DNA of 64,000 bases from Diadema setosum (taxonomy: Eukaryota; Echinodermata; Echinoidea; Diadematoida; Diadematidae). The translations under genes were made by a program, and so were the position numbers. A model generated the notes under the pieces. The model made no database searches and was not told the DNA's origin. It saw nothing but the letters and a program-made list of their open reading frames with translations. The stretch spans positions 9,565,328 through 9,629,327 of the forward strand of contig CM067065.1 in assembly GCA_033980235.1 (NCBI GenBank), written 5' to 3'. The first letter of the stretch is position 1; each line of letters starts with the position of its first letter. Of the stretch, positions 21,301 through 32,015 are shown piece after piece.

Positions 21301-21486
21301 ACACAGTTCCTGTGGTAACATATATTTGTGTGGTACACTGTGTGGTACCAACCAGTACCACAGGGAGTACCACATGAGCCTGTAAAACAGTACCACACAG
21401 TTCCTGTGGTAACATTACAGGCGTGTGGTACATTGTGTGGTACCGACAAGTACCACAGGGAGTACCACAGGACTTTTTTGTTAGGG
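21301..21486. repeat. Outer end of the fold-back, diverged units
   Basis: Two near-identical copies of about 80 bp (tgtaaaacagtaccacacag, then ttcctgtggtaacat) precede the terminal cacaggacttttttgttaggg. A matching tgtggtactcctgtgtgg cluster lies near 19735. Confidence 0.6.
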
Positions 21487-21659
21487 AAATAAACACCACG
21501 AAGTGTCAGGTGCAAACTCTTCAACACCATCAAAGTGCATTTTTAACACCTGTGGGTGCACAGGTCCTTTATTGAAGTTTGAGCGGTGTTAGATTTAACA
21601 CCCGTGGTGTTAAATCTAAAACCGATGTTTTTACAGTGTAGTTTTCATTTGATGACGTC

Positions 21660-21720
21660 ATCTTTTTTGTGGGAGCCGGGGGGGGGGGTAGTTCAATTCT
21701 ACCCCCCCCCCCCCCATAGC
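21660..21720. repeat. G-tract / C-tract inverted pair
   Basis: A G run and a C run flank tagttcaattcta, which is itself nearly palindromic. It resembles the G/C pairs with ggttgattcaacc words at 22.85 kb and 29.08 kb. Confidence 0.6.
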
Positions 21721-22332
21721 ATCCCAGCTCTGTGAACTCATAGCAAATTAAGTGAAATTGGGCCTAATAAATAAAAAAAAAAAATCATGTTATAAACAAT
21801 GCTTTCTTGGATTAAATCTGTTACCACATTATATATTCAAGTTATTATATTAAGAATAATGAAGTAATTTATTAAATGACTCAACGTGGCCCAACTATAT
21901 CTCGACGTGGCCCAACGTGGCTCGACTATCCCGCGCGCTGTGGGTTAGTTGAGCCATTATGACTTTGTGCCAGCAAAAATAGGTCCCCACTTCATTCCCC
22001 GCCATTCATTTTGTCATCGCCGGTGCGTATGATGACTGCTATCCAGCTCCTCAGGAAGATCGACGCACACGCAGTAACGCACATGTCGAACAAGCCCTTG
22101 TGTCTTAAATCATTTCAAGGTCAAACAAGAAAGAGATAAAAATGCAGAGCCCACATAAATCACACAGAATGTGCGCGATATATTGTTCTTTCAGTTAAAG
22201 AAGGGGGTAGCTGTATTCTGTAGGTGGGGCATTTGACATAATTAACCCTGAAGTGCTTGATAACTTAAATGACGGCATGTGCTATGAAATTCCGATAAAA
22301 TGAGTAACAAGAAATCCTATAATTTGTAACTT
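21721..22332. other. Non-coding stretch, nothing recognised
   Basis: AT-rich, then mixed sequence with tggcccaacgtgg words near 21890-21920. No coding frame, no paired terminal repeat. Confidence 0.4.
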
Positions 22333-22334
22333 AC

Positions 22335-22700
22335 CTTATTTATAAGCAAGGTACATGTGTCAGAACACCAGCTGCCACACCCGAACAGGATAATAACCGG
22401 TGGTACTAGTACTAGTACGCTGCACGAAAATCGAACAAGCACGACTCCCACTGCACTATACTAGTATACTACACATACAGCTGTATACTATAGATCTACG
22501 CAGACTACGTATACGGCATTTTCGAATAGTGCCCTCGTATGTGACCCGATACATACAGTATGGCGTTAGGAAATCCTATTGTTCGATTCAAGTATTGATC
22601 GCGTGCACTCGAAAGCGTGCACTATACCCGAGTAGAGTATACTGGTACTATACTCCTACGTGAACCTAAACTGCGAACAGCCCGAACGCGAGGCTCCCAT
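22335..22700 (-). promoter_or_regulatory. Possible first exon/promoter of the MADF-BESS gene (weak)
   Basis: On the minus strand a strong donor, ataag|gtaagtta, ends an exon candidate at 22335. The sequence behind it (22.4-22.9 kb) is CpG-richer than its surroundings. The MADF-BESS start exon at 12027 needs an upstream 5' exon, and this is a plausible one, which would place the 13-21.6 kb transposon nest in intron 1. Only the donor and composition support it. Confidence 0.2.
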
Positions 22701-22794
22701 CTCCGCAGTACATGTTGTACTCCTAGCATGGAGCTACTCTCTGTTTAGTAGAATTGTGTACAATTTAGCGCCCAGGCAGGGGTACCGGGTTTTT

Positions 22795-23010
22795 AACCAG
22801 GCCGGGCTTTTTGGCCTGTCCTGTGCCCGCCGGGGGAGGGTTGATTCAACTCCCCTTCCCGCCCCCCCCCCCCCCCCCCCCGAGATCTCGACCAAAGAAC
22901 TTACAAACCTAAGAGGGTGCACTCTCGCGATTTTGCGTAGTAGGGCTACGGCCATGGACGGATGCCACCGCCATTTTAGGAAGCAAAGCTATCGACAGCG
23001 GGTGTAATCC
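22795..23010 (-). repeat. Family A fragment, inverted relative to 27.2 kb
   Basis: A G/C pair around ggttgattcaac leads into gagatctcgacc. Then, on the minus strand, comes a block shared with 27230-27340: cctaaaatggcgg, aaaatcgcg, caccctcttaggtttgta, tctttg. This shows an inverted copy of the family A flank 4.3 kb from the next one. Confidence 0.55.
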
Positions 23011-23499
23011 CATTTTTTACGTGACCTCAATGGAGAGGTATCTGCCTTCCTTTCATTTCCTCCTTTTTATGGAGGCATACAGGGTAAAAGAAGTATTTCT
23101 GACCTCATTACGGCATTTAGAAGTATCATTCCTGCCTATGAACGATATATAGATCATCAAAATGCTCTTTATTATTCAATCTGTACAGTCACTATAAATT
23201 CGAGCTAACTCCTAATAGTTGATAGGGAGTATACCTAAACCATGGTGTGTGATAGGCATGAGGGTGCTCACAGCTTCAGAGCCCTCTCTCTCTCCCTCCC
23301 TCTCAACTTATAGGCTAATATTTACCATATTTTTCCCTTAAACAACCAATAGACATCATTGTAGGCGGTCAATAACATTTTCCTTTCTATATAGTGGTTT
23401 CCAGAAAAGCTACAGAACACTATTGTATTTCTTCTTTTGGAGGTTATCTTTATTAGGTGATCCGAGTATCCTCTCGGATCACCTATTGTATCTGTACGG

Positions 23500-23540
23500 A
23501 TTCTTTCTTCTTCTTCTTCTTCTTCTTCTTCTTCTTTATT
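23500..23540. repeat. (TTC)n microsatellite in the Helitron-like element
   Basis: About 11 ttc units directly after the 5' hairpin. Confidence 0.9.
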
Positions 23541-24493
23541 TCTTTCTCCTCAAATCTTGTGTATCGGTTAACTTAAAAAGTCCCCTACCTATCACTTTCA
23601 AACTTACACCATATATGTATCATGTCCTAAGGACGACAGATCTAGTGTATCAATGTGATCAGTTAACCGTGACGTCATTATGACGTCATTATCTGAAATC
23701 ACGTTTACATCAATATCTCATTAATGGAATGGAATTTTTGAATGAAATTAAGATATCATACAGTTCAAGTCAAGGTCTATTGATATATTTCATAAAATTT
23801 AGTCACGTTCATACTAAACGAGCGCGTACGCGCGCGTTGAAATTTAAACATGCTCCAATCAACCTCAAAATTGTTTTGCACACGTTTCAGGTCATTTACT
23901 GCATTTAAAAAAAAATCGACGGACGCGTACGCGCGCGCGCATATACGCACGCAAAGCTCATATGCAATAGAAATTTCACGTTTTATCGCACGGATCGAAT
24001 GTCTGAAATGTCAAGGAATATTTCTACCAAGTTTCAAGTCAATCCGATTCAATATGACGTCATACGGGCCCGTCAAAGTTGAAATTCCGCGCGCGCGTCA
24101 ATGGCGATATGCAGTGCAACTATGCCAAAAAATTGCTAATTTTAGATCCGATTTTACTCGTCAGGATGGACGGTGACCCCCCATTTTCTTTACATATTTT
24201 GAAAGCTGATGAGTTGTACATGTCATTTCATGGGGTGGTAATGCTGACAAAATGATTAAAAGATATCAAATTTCTTAATAAAGTAAAAAAAGTAAATTTT
24301 CAAAATGACGTCATCAAATTTCAAGTTCACTCAAGCTTATCTCACTAGTCCTTTGTCAATTTTCACCCAGATTTCAGTATGTTGTAGCTTATTTTATGTT
24401 CTTTCAAACATAAAATTACAATATTTTGATTAGATAACGGTATCACCTCGTAAAAATGGATTGAATGTGATCTTGTCAAATTTGACCAGTTTA

Positions 24494-25625
24494 CGTGTTA
24501 TCTCTATGGGAGTGCAGTTTTTCTGGAAATGAAAATTGACATGACTATCTTTATCGAGCACTAGCTAACTTACCCTTCGGTGAATTTCTCCCAGATTTTA
24601 ATATGTTGTAGCTGAGACTTTACGCTACCGTAAGTGTGCCCTTCGTTTTTTCATACGATGTCGGGATCACGTCAAAACTTTTGGTTGAAATTCAGGCTTA
24701 TCTTCGATGTATTGAGATATTTCTTTCTTTCTGCAACTTTCTTTGCAATAACTCAAGAAAAACGGCCTCTATCACTTCCATATTTTGCACATGTTTAGTT
24801 CATGTCACGTCAATTATTTTATAAAATAACAACTACTTGATCGGACACCATCTTGGGTATGTAAATTAGGGTCAAAGGTCATAAGTGTTTCATCGAGTAT
24901 CTTAGTGAATACATGTCCTATCTTTCCCATATTTTGCACACGCAAAGACCATGTTACAAGGATCATTTCACAAAATAATTACTTTTTACTCAGATGCCAT
25001 CTTGTCTGTGCAAATTGAGGTCAAAGGTCATATGTACTTCTTTTTGTATCTTCGTTATGACGTGTTATCTCTATGGGAGGGAATTTTTTTTAATGTGAAT
25101 ATTGACATGATCGTCTTTATCGAGCACTAGCTCACTTACCCTTTGGTGAATTTCTCCCAGATTTTGATATGTTCTAGCTGAGACTTTGCGCTATCATTAA
25201 ATTTATTTCGTTATTTCATACGATGTCGGGATCACGATAAAAAACTTGGTTGAATTTAAAGCTTATCTTCTATGTATTGAGATATTTCTTTCTTTCTGCA
25301 TCTTTCTTTGCAATAACTCAAGAAAAACACGCCCAATCACCCCCATATTTTCCACATGTTTAGTTCATGTCACGTACATTATTTCATAAAATAACAACTA
25401 CTAGATCGGACAACATCTTGGGTATGTAAATTAGGGTCAAAGGTCATAAATGTTTCATCTTGTATCTTGGTGAATACCTGTCCTATCTTTCCCATATTTT
25501 TCACACGTATACACGATGTCGCGAGAATCATTTCACAAAATAACCACTATTTCATCAGATGCAATCTTGGGAGTGCAAAGGTGGGTCAAAGGTCATATGT
25601 ACTTGTTGCTGTTTCTTCGTTATAG
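24494..25625 (+). repeat. 566-bp tandem duplication
   Basis: Two diverged head-to-tail copies start at about 24494 and 25060 (gtgttatctctatgggag in both). Shared landmarks at a constant offset of about 566 bp include tttatcgagcactagct, catacgatgtcgggatcac and aattagggtcaaaggtcat. Confidence 0.75.
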
Positions 25626-25820
25626 TGTATACAGAATTTGGTACCAAACATGGCAGATATGACTCCCTTTGCTAAATGAGAATGCAAACATCACACGGCC
25701 AATGTCTCTAAACACAGATGAAACTTGTATGGTCATGCCTATTGCGATCAGGACTCGAATCATTGATAAAAAAAATCGGATCACCTTAATTTGTCAGTGA
25801 TGACAAATTACAATCTCTAG

Positions 25821-27229
25821 TTTCTTTTCTTTTTATGATGGGGGGGGGGGGGGATACCAGGATGGGGTAATGTAGACCTCTTGATACGTGCGAGCTTTCG
25901 CTTTGTTGCACCTTTAAAATTTGTGAATTCACTGTATGTCTTTTTTTTTTTTTTTTTTTGTACTGATCATATAGACATGAACATGTTATTAACCCTGCAT
26001 ATGGCCGGATCCATACGGCACTGGCCGGATCGCTATGTATATTTTCAACGACACGCATGTCAAATTTCACATATTTCTTCGTACATTCTGTTGAAAAAGT
26101 TCAAATAAAATTTGAATTTAAAGTTAAATTTGAATTGGAATTAACATGGACCAAACGTAAGAGTGGTATTATTTTTGTTATGTATTGTTATGATGCACGA
26201 ATATGAGGAACAGCCCTTTTGGCTGAATCATTTGCCGTCCTGCATGGAGTAAAGACAATTATGAAATGAAATAAAAATTCATTCTTATCAACCATGACAC
26301 TGTTCTTCTTAGTATTATTATCTTATTTATCATAATCGTGATCTTTGTCGCTGTCACTTTACATTTTCACATTACTAATCCCTAACAACAACCCTATTCT
26401 TGCCCTAATAGAAAAATATTCCTGGCAAAGTGGCCATGCACTGTGTGTGTGTGTGTGTGGGGGGGGGGGGCGACCGGGCGGATGTCGCCTTTCTTACATT
26501 GAGATGTCTCCCTCCCACACGAGGGAGCTTTTGTTGGAATATTTGCAATTTTTAATAAAAAGGAGGAAATGTAGGGAAAATGTGAATGGCTATAATTATT
26601 ATTCGCGACCTCTTTATCCAGAATCGACATATAAATTATTATTATGATGCGCATCTTCGATGTGTAACAGATGGACCGAAGGGGTCGGGGAGGGAGCCTA
26701 TGCATTTTTAGAATTAAAACTCAACGATGTGATGCATACCTTTGGTGGATTATTTTCAATCAAAATTTTGTAAGATTTGAACATGCTCGTATTGCAGATA
26801 ATAAGCTCTATAGTGCTAAACGAAAGAAACATAAGAATACTAAGTTTGAAAATACAGGGAGATGATCTTCAAAAAATAAAAATAAAATCCAGGGGACACC
26901 CCCCCCCCCCCCCCCCAAGGTGTGAAAGGCCAAAAGAGCAGGGGCAAAAGAGAAGGAAAGAAGGGGAGGGGGAGAGAGGGAGAGAGAAAGGCGTTTCAGC
27001 GATAGTGCCTATAGCTCGAACTTTGAGGGACTACAGATTAAAAAATAATGGGCATTCCTTCATTTCTTTTTCCTTTTTAGGAATAAACGATGCTTTTAAA
27101 TGGAATTTTGAGGTCTGAAACAAAGTTATACCGCTGTTTGCCCCCTTAATGAAGAAAGTGAAGGGGAGGCAGAATTCACTCTTTTATTATGTCACGTATT
27201 ACACGATCGCGATAATCCAGCGGTTTGAG
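25821..27229. other. Non-coding stretch with homopolymers and a LINE/SINE-like tail
   Basis: Contains a 15-G run (about 25840), a 20-T run (about 25940), (TG)n next to a G run (26442-26470), a C run (26902-26917) and an aggaacagcccttttggctg ... aattatgaaatgaaataaa segment (26200-26278) that looks like the 3' end of a retrotransposed element. No gene recognised. Confidence 0.4.
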
Positions 27230-27712
27230 TCCTAAAATGGCCGCCGTTGGGCTCCTTGCCGTGCTACACACTTTCACATGTAAAATCGCGCGAGTGGGAG
27301 CACCCTCTTAGGTTTGTACGCTCTTTGATCTCGACCGTCGATCGCGCAATCGTCCTGAAAATTGGCACATACATTATTTGTCCCGTAATCTACCATAAAA
27401 ACTACACAAGAAAATAAAAGTGAATTTTTCAGTTTTTATATTTCATATTAATTAATATGCGTGAAATCATAAATCTTGCTCTAATTCAGAAAATAAAGCT
27501 AATGGCATCCAAATTTTTGTAGACATTATTTAAATTTTCTTGTAGCATTCCTAACAATGCACTTCAAAAAAAAATCTGGTATCAAAGTTAATGTCTTATG
27601 TATTCTATTGTTTTATGAATTTCTTATGTGTTTCTTTGTTTTTTGACTTTTTTTTTTTTCATTCTCTCACAAAATTTATTACAGAATCTATTTTAAGCAT
27701 AATTATGCTAAA

Positions 27713-28759
27713 CCCAGCAAACACAGAACGTTTTCAAAACGTTTCCTAGACGTTTTTTTTTTTTTTTTTTTTTTTTTTTCTAGGTTCCGTACGTCTTCAT
27801 AAAAAATGGACGTTTTCAAAACGTACATACAATGTCAAAGTGGGAACTTAGCATTTACCGCAAACGTTTTTATTCATGTCTGCAACGTCTTCTTCCTTTA
27901 TAAACGTCCACAAAACGTTCTTATTAGGTCTGCTATGTCGACTTCGTCTTTAGTGAACGTTTAAAAAACGTTTTTATTTGGTCCGCTGCGTGTTCGTCAT
28001 TGTTTTTTCATCATGAATATTCATGCCTAATTATGAATATTCAAATTAAGGTGTGTGTGATCTAATTTTAGTAACCATGTCTTCATGCATTATGCATTAT
28101 GCATGCATGCATATACCACATAATGCATGCATTTGGTGGTATAAATATAAAAATGAATGTGATACAGATTCATCAATAAATTGGGAATAGGGTGTAATAT
28201 AGGTGGTAGGACATTTTAGGAACAGGTTAGGATAGGATTTGGATTAGGGATTAGGATGCATTCATCTCAAATTATGTCTACATAATCTCATAACTGTATT
28301 TTTGTTTTAAATACCCTATAGAAATAAACATTAGATATTCTTTAAAGGTTTTCTGGACGTTCTAGACGGATATGAAAGGTTCTTTTAACGTTCTGGAACG
28401 GGTCATAAGAATTTTCAGACGTTCTTATAACGTTTTTTGCACGTTCAGACGATTTTCAAAGGTTTTCTGGACGTCTGCAGAACGTCCACAGAACGTTTTG
28501 AATATTTTTAAAAGGTTATACTCACGTCTATAACGTTCAAAAGGTTTTCTGCAGATCCTTAAAAATTCCAAAAGGTTTTTTTTTTATTGGTTTTCTAAAC
28601 GTTTAAAAAGCGTTTTTATAACGTCCATTTGAAACGTTTTAAATACGTCGAAACATCCAACAAAAAGACGTTCTGAAAACATTTTGACGAAACGTCCAAA
28701 TAATGAACTTGGAACGTTTCAAGAACGTTCAGAAAACGTCCTTGTGTTAGAGCTCTGGG
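27713..28759. mobile_element. Inverted-end element densely packed with AACGTTTT words
   Basis: Ends cccagcaaacaca and, reversed, cccagagctctaacaca form imperfect inverted repeats. Both flanking thirds carry tens of copies of aacgtttt/aaaacgtt/gacgttc variants at spacings of roughly 15-30 bp, mirrored around a more ordinary centre (28020-28330). Non-coding; it sits within a family A repeat copy. Confidence 0.6.
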
Positions 28760-28772
28760 ACATTGATGTTAT

Positions 28773-28838
28773 AAAAGAAATGATTATTTTCACTTTCAAT
28801 GGCTATAGCCATTGAAAGTGAAAATAATCATTTCTTTT
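28773..28838. repeat. 66-bp perfect palindrome
   Basis: The sequence is its own reverse complement with no spacer, centred on ggctatagcc at 28801-28810. Arms of 33 bp include actttcaatgg and ccattgaaagt. Confidence 0.9.
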
Positions 28839-29110
28839 TGAATAAGGTGAGAAAACTCTATTTGCATAGACTTTGTACACAAAATCACGTTTTGAGCCAT
28901 TTTTGGTCAGACAAGCATGTGCAAAAGGTCGTGCAGCGTCGGAACGGTATGTCCGGATTTTCGCGAAAATGGTGTCAGTTTAGATGTGCAAGACTTGAAA
29001 GTACGGAAAAAGTCAGCGAGCGGCGCGGTCAAAAAATTTCGCGCGGCAGAATGGTCGCGAAATTTGTCGGGGGGGGGGGGGGGGGGTTGATTCAACCCCC
29101 GGCCCTTTTT

Positions 29111-29690
29111 GGGAGTGAACCATACATGCAGCCTTATAGGGCCTACACGTTCGATTGCTCATACAACACAAGCTGTAGAGCAGTTGTGTTTGTTTCACTA
29201 GTGATGCAGTTATTCGTCAACAATTAATGATCCTTAATTCATTCATTTCATCTACTATATTTGAAAGCTTTACACCTGTTTGCATGGTGTTTTGACCGAC
29301 AATCGTAATTTCCTTGCGTACATGCGTAAATAGGCCCATTGAGGTACAAAATGATGTTTTTACCTGCATGTGGTATAGGCCCTTAGCCTACTTTACAGCG
29401 TAAGATGCCTGCATTGCTTCCAAATATAGTGTACCGTAAAATCAAATATCAACAAAAAAGCTCATTAGCTTACCTGTATAAAGCAACAAGATTCTGTTTA
29501 TCCATCGATATCGTTCCATCAAGCTTTTCTTCACACCATATTGATATATAGGCCTATATGAAATACATGGTGGATAATTTCTTAGATTCTACAGGGCCAT
29601 GAGTATCTTGTTAGTTAGAATATATAATTCAATCATTCATAGAACAACAGTGATAAAATTTGCCAATACACTTATCCTAGTATAGAAGCC
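29111..29690. other. Non-coding stretch
   Basis: Nothing recognised apart from ordinary AT-rich sequence. Confidence 0.4.
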
Positions 29691-30181
29691 TTTTGTTACG
29701 TCATCGGGCTCCAGCCGGGTGCACGCACGTGAGCGCCAAAGAGCGCGAGCGTAAGCGTGAGCGCAAGCGTATACACCTCTACACGCAGCTTGCAGAACTC
29801 CATTCCAAGTTCATTGACCTTATATGCCATCCGAGCAAAAATCCTCTAAAAATCCATACCAAATTGAATCAGGCTGTTCTTTGCGTCATTATCGACTCTT
29901 TAAAATCCACTTTGAGATACACCATAGAGCTGTATTTACATAGAGCTCTATGAGACACACCAATCCTAATCGACCTTCATGACGGAGGTAACAATTATTT
30001 ACGCCACCATCGTCCTACGGCAAACATGCAACACTTCGACCCTCTCTTTCACGAATATCGCTCCGCAGTAGAAATCCAGCCAAAGGAGGAAGGCGTAGAT
30101 AGGGCCTACTCGTGTATTTTTTGCTGTTTCAGCAGGCAACCATCGGTGTTTCACAGGTATCATTGTGGACTGGATTTCTAG
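29690..30181 (+). promoter_or_regulatory. Candidate promoter and 5' untranslated exon of zinc finger gene 1
   Basis: A CpG-rich patch (gcgagcgtaagcgtgagcgc near 29745) is followed by sequence ending in a strong donor, ttctag|gtaagtaag, at 30181. The first coding exon of gene 1 (ATG at 34264) begins after an acceptor (ctag at 34231-34234), so a 5' exon must lie upstream. This is the best donor and composition match that I see. No TATA box or initiator was identified with confidence. Confidence 0.3.
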
Positions 30182-30742
30182 GTAAGTAAGGGTTGATTTA
30201 ATCAGCGAAACTCGTGACATATCACATTAGATTTTAACATTTTCGTGTTCAACACGTTTCCGTAGGACGTGGCCGTAGGTGGTCGATATACTGTGAAAAC
30301 ATACGTACACGTACCTGAGGATTTCTATACTGTACATTTTGCGCTTTGCGTAGGGAAACAAGCACCCACGCCACGAGACCGTGTACATGCGTATTGTTCA
30401 CATGACGAGATTTTGCGGGCCGTTGGGTCGGCTCGTACTCGACGTGGTACCGGCCGAGCTGTTGTGTATGAGTGTCTTTTCTATGTGTGTATGATTTACG
30501 GGGTGGGATTGGGTATCCGCCCGAAAGCCATGACATGGCCGAGCTTTTCGGGGACGATGACCACAATGATCCGTACGAAACTGTGTTAGACTCGCCCGGC
30601 CGGCAACGTCGCGCGTGATTCGACAACGTAGCGTAAGCAGCGGGAATCCGCGAAAGTTTGTATTTACTACAAGATGTATCATGTAACGTTAGGCTGTGTT
30701 TCCCAATAGTATAATAACGAAACCATCCCTCACTGTTTATGG

Positions 30743-30925
30743 CAGGGCTGCCAACTCTCACTCAATGTCTGAGACTGAGAGTGAGACTCACTCATTTTGG
30801 TCCTTTCTCACTCTAACGTTAAAACTTGTTTTCATTTGCATGCATTTCTATTTACCAGCATTGGATTGGCCTACATGGGAGTCTCACTCTCAAGTAACAG
30901 TTAGTTTCCAATGTTGGCAGCCCTG
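30743..30925. mobile_element. hAT-like MITE (CAGGG ends)
   Basis: Ends cagggctgccaac and gttggcagccctg are perfect 13-bp inverted repeats, with mirrored inner gagtgagactcactc and gtctcactctcaag words. CAGGG-type ends are common in hAT elements. No clear 8-bp duplication is seen. Confidence 0.65.
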
Positions 30926-32011
30926 TTGTGTATACGGACAACCAATAGGTTCTAGGCAATAATGATCTTTTGGTACATAGCAACAACAGCTTAGCTTTTT
31001 AAGACCTCCCACAACAAACAAAACAGAGTTTGTGATTCAAACGTCCGGGCCATGCAGAGCTCATGTAGTTAATCTGACCTCTTTGTAAGTTTTCCAGGCA
31101 ATTGTGGAAATTTAAGATAATGGTAGGACCTAACGTTAGATCTACTTTATACTTGACACTCGTTAGGGGGTCTAGGCCTACTCTAAATCATTCTATCTCA
31201 TCTGGTAATCAATTCTGAGTTTTAATACCCCATGTCTTTGTGCATGGAAAAAAAAAAAGATCAGGCCCTAAATCATCTTTTTTCAGTCCAATTAAGTTCT
31301 AGCACAATAACAAAATCCTCAGCAAAACCTGTTTTCGAAGCATACACTCTAGGCCTATGATGGACTATAACTGTTCGGCCTATAGAACTCTAGCCGCCAT
31401 GCTGAATCTATTCTAACGGTTAGAACATGACAGTTGATCCTTCATTGTGAGAACTCGGTTTTGGCCTAATCATGTTTTAACGTTGGACCTAGGGCTTATA
31501 GTTTTGATAAAAAAGAACAAAACAAATATAGATTCTAGGCCCCCTATGACGTTCTAACATAAAAGTTGATATATCTTGGTTTAAAACATTGAAAGCGTGA
31601 GAGTTTAAACCTAGCTAGCAACACGGCAGTTACATGCTGATGTGCAAAGAATTGACAGCAATATTGAAAATGAGAATATTTTCTCAAATGTTTCTACTTG
31701 CTGAACACTTTCTGATAGAAAGAATAATACCAATTGATAGGCCTATATACTGGTAAGATACTGAAATGTGTATGTGTGTTCTTTTTTTTTTCCAATTTAT
31801 AATAGGCTCTTATATAAAAATGTCAAATGTATGTTTTTTATAATCTCATGGAGGGTGTCAAATCAAAAGAGATCCTGTACACATTTAACCCGTAAATTGC
31901 TAAAAGCTAGGCCATGGCCCCACAATGTACATTTAAGGTACCAAATTGGTACCGGTACATTTTTTGTCTTTTTGTTACCTGGGCAAGTACCGGTACATAA
32001 TTGTAGGCCTA
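30926..32011. other. Non-coding stretch, likely intron 1 of gene 1
   Basis: Only short frames without recognisable domains, and several gtaccggtac words near 31950-31996. Confidence 0.4.
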
Positions 32012-32015
32012 TTAA

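Larger units (their letters stand above)
18513..21486. mobile_element. Fold-back element with 13-bp TGTGGT minisatellite arms
   Basis: Mirror-image termini are visible: cccttacgaaaaagtcctg at the left and, reversed, ccctaacaaaaaagtcctg at the right, both followed by tggtactcc. The left arm repeats taccacaggacag, and the right arm repeats its complement ctgtcctgtggta. Both arms also contain a short hairpin unit in which cctgtggta and taccacagg flank ttttgggac(g/a). A 0.9-kb unrelated spacer (19020-19925) separates the arms and has no coding frame. Because 13 is not a multiple of 3 and the unit lacks stops, frames on both strands stay open for hundreds of codons (VVLSCGTVLWYCP-type peptides). 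These are not genes. Confidence 0.75.
13080..21638. mobile_element. Outer TA-flanked element with CACTG ends, carrying two insertions
   Basis: The left end reads ta|cactgcaaaaagtccggtg and the right end, reversed, ta|cactgtaaaaacatcggt, with TA on both sides (13078-13079, 21639-21640). Subterminal parts on both sides are full of ggtgttaa and ttaacacc words (13095-13180, 18345-18500, 21490-21615), which ties the three pieces together as one split element. Between them lie a LINE (about 13.6-18.3 kb) and a fold-back (18513-21486). A TA target and CACTG-type ends fit a mariner-like MITE; family membership is inferred. Confidence 0.6.
23447..25820 (+). mobile_element. Non-autonomous Helitron/Helentron-like element
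   Basis: The 5' end reads a|tctttattaggtgatccgag, and the 3' end has a perfect hairpin (aatttgtca gtga tgacaaatt) followed 7 nt later by ctag|t. A TC start, a CTRR end preceded by a short hairpin and insertion between A and T are Helitron hallmarks. A 5' hairpin (taggtgatccgag / ctcggatcaccta) has its complement cggatcacctta near the 3' end, a subterminal inverted repeat as in Helentron-derived elements. The interior has a (TTC)n tract and a 566-bp tandem duplication. No Rep/helicase frame is visible. Confidence 0.6.
27230..29110 (+). repeat. Family A copy 2, split by an ACGTTTT-rich element
   Basis: The left part (gatctcgaccgtcgatcgcg, gaaaattggcacatacatta) and the right part (gtacacaaaatcacgtttt, gacttgaaagtacggaaaaa, G tract, ggttgattcaacc) line up with the order in 1-775. 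Between them lie an insertion (27713-28759) and a palindrome (28773-28838). Confidence 0.6.

Noticed and set aside
18415..21533. Long open frames up to about 490 codons on both strands
   Set aside because: They translate a 13-bp stop-free minisatellite in all frames and strands; no start context, splice signal or domain.
23423..24176. Open frames over the (TTC)n tract and the start of the Helitron-like element
   Set aside because: Low-complexity Leu runs and no Rep or helicase motif; treated as non-coding.
30249..30761. 170-codon minus-strand frame near the candidate promoter
   Set aside because: No domain, no splice or start context, CpG-rich sequence in which stops are rare by chance.
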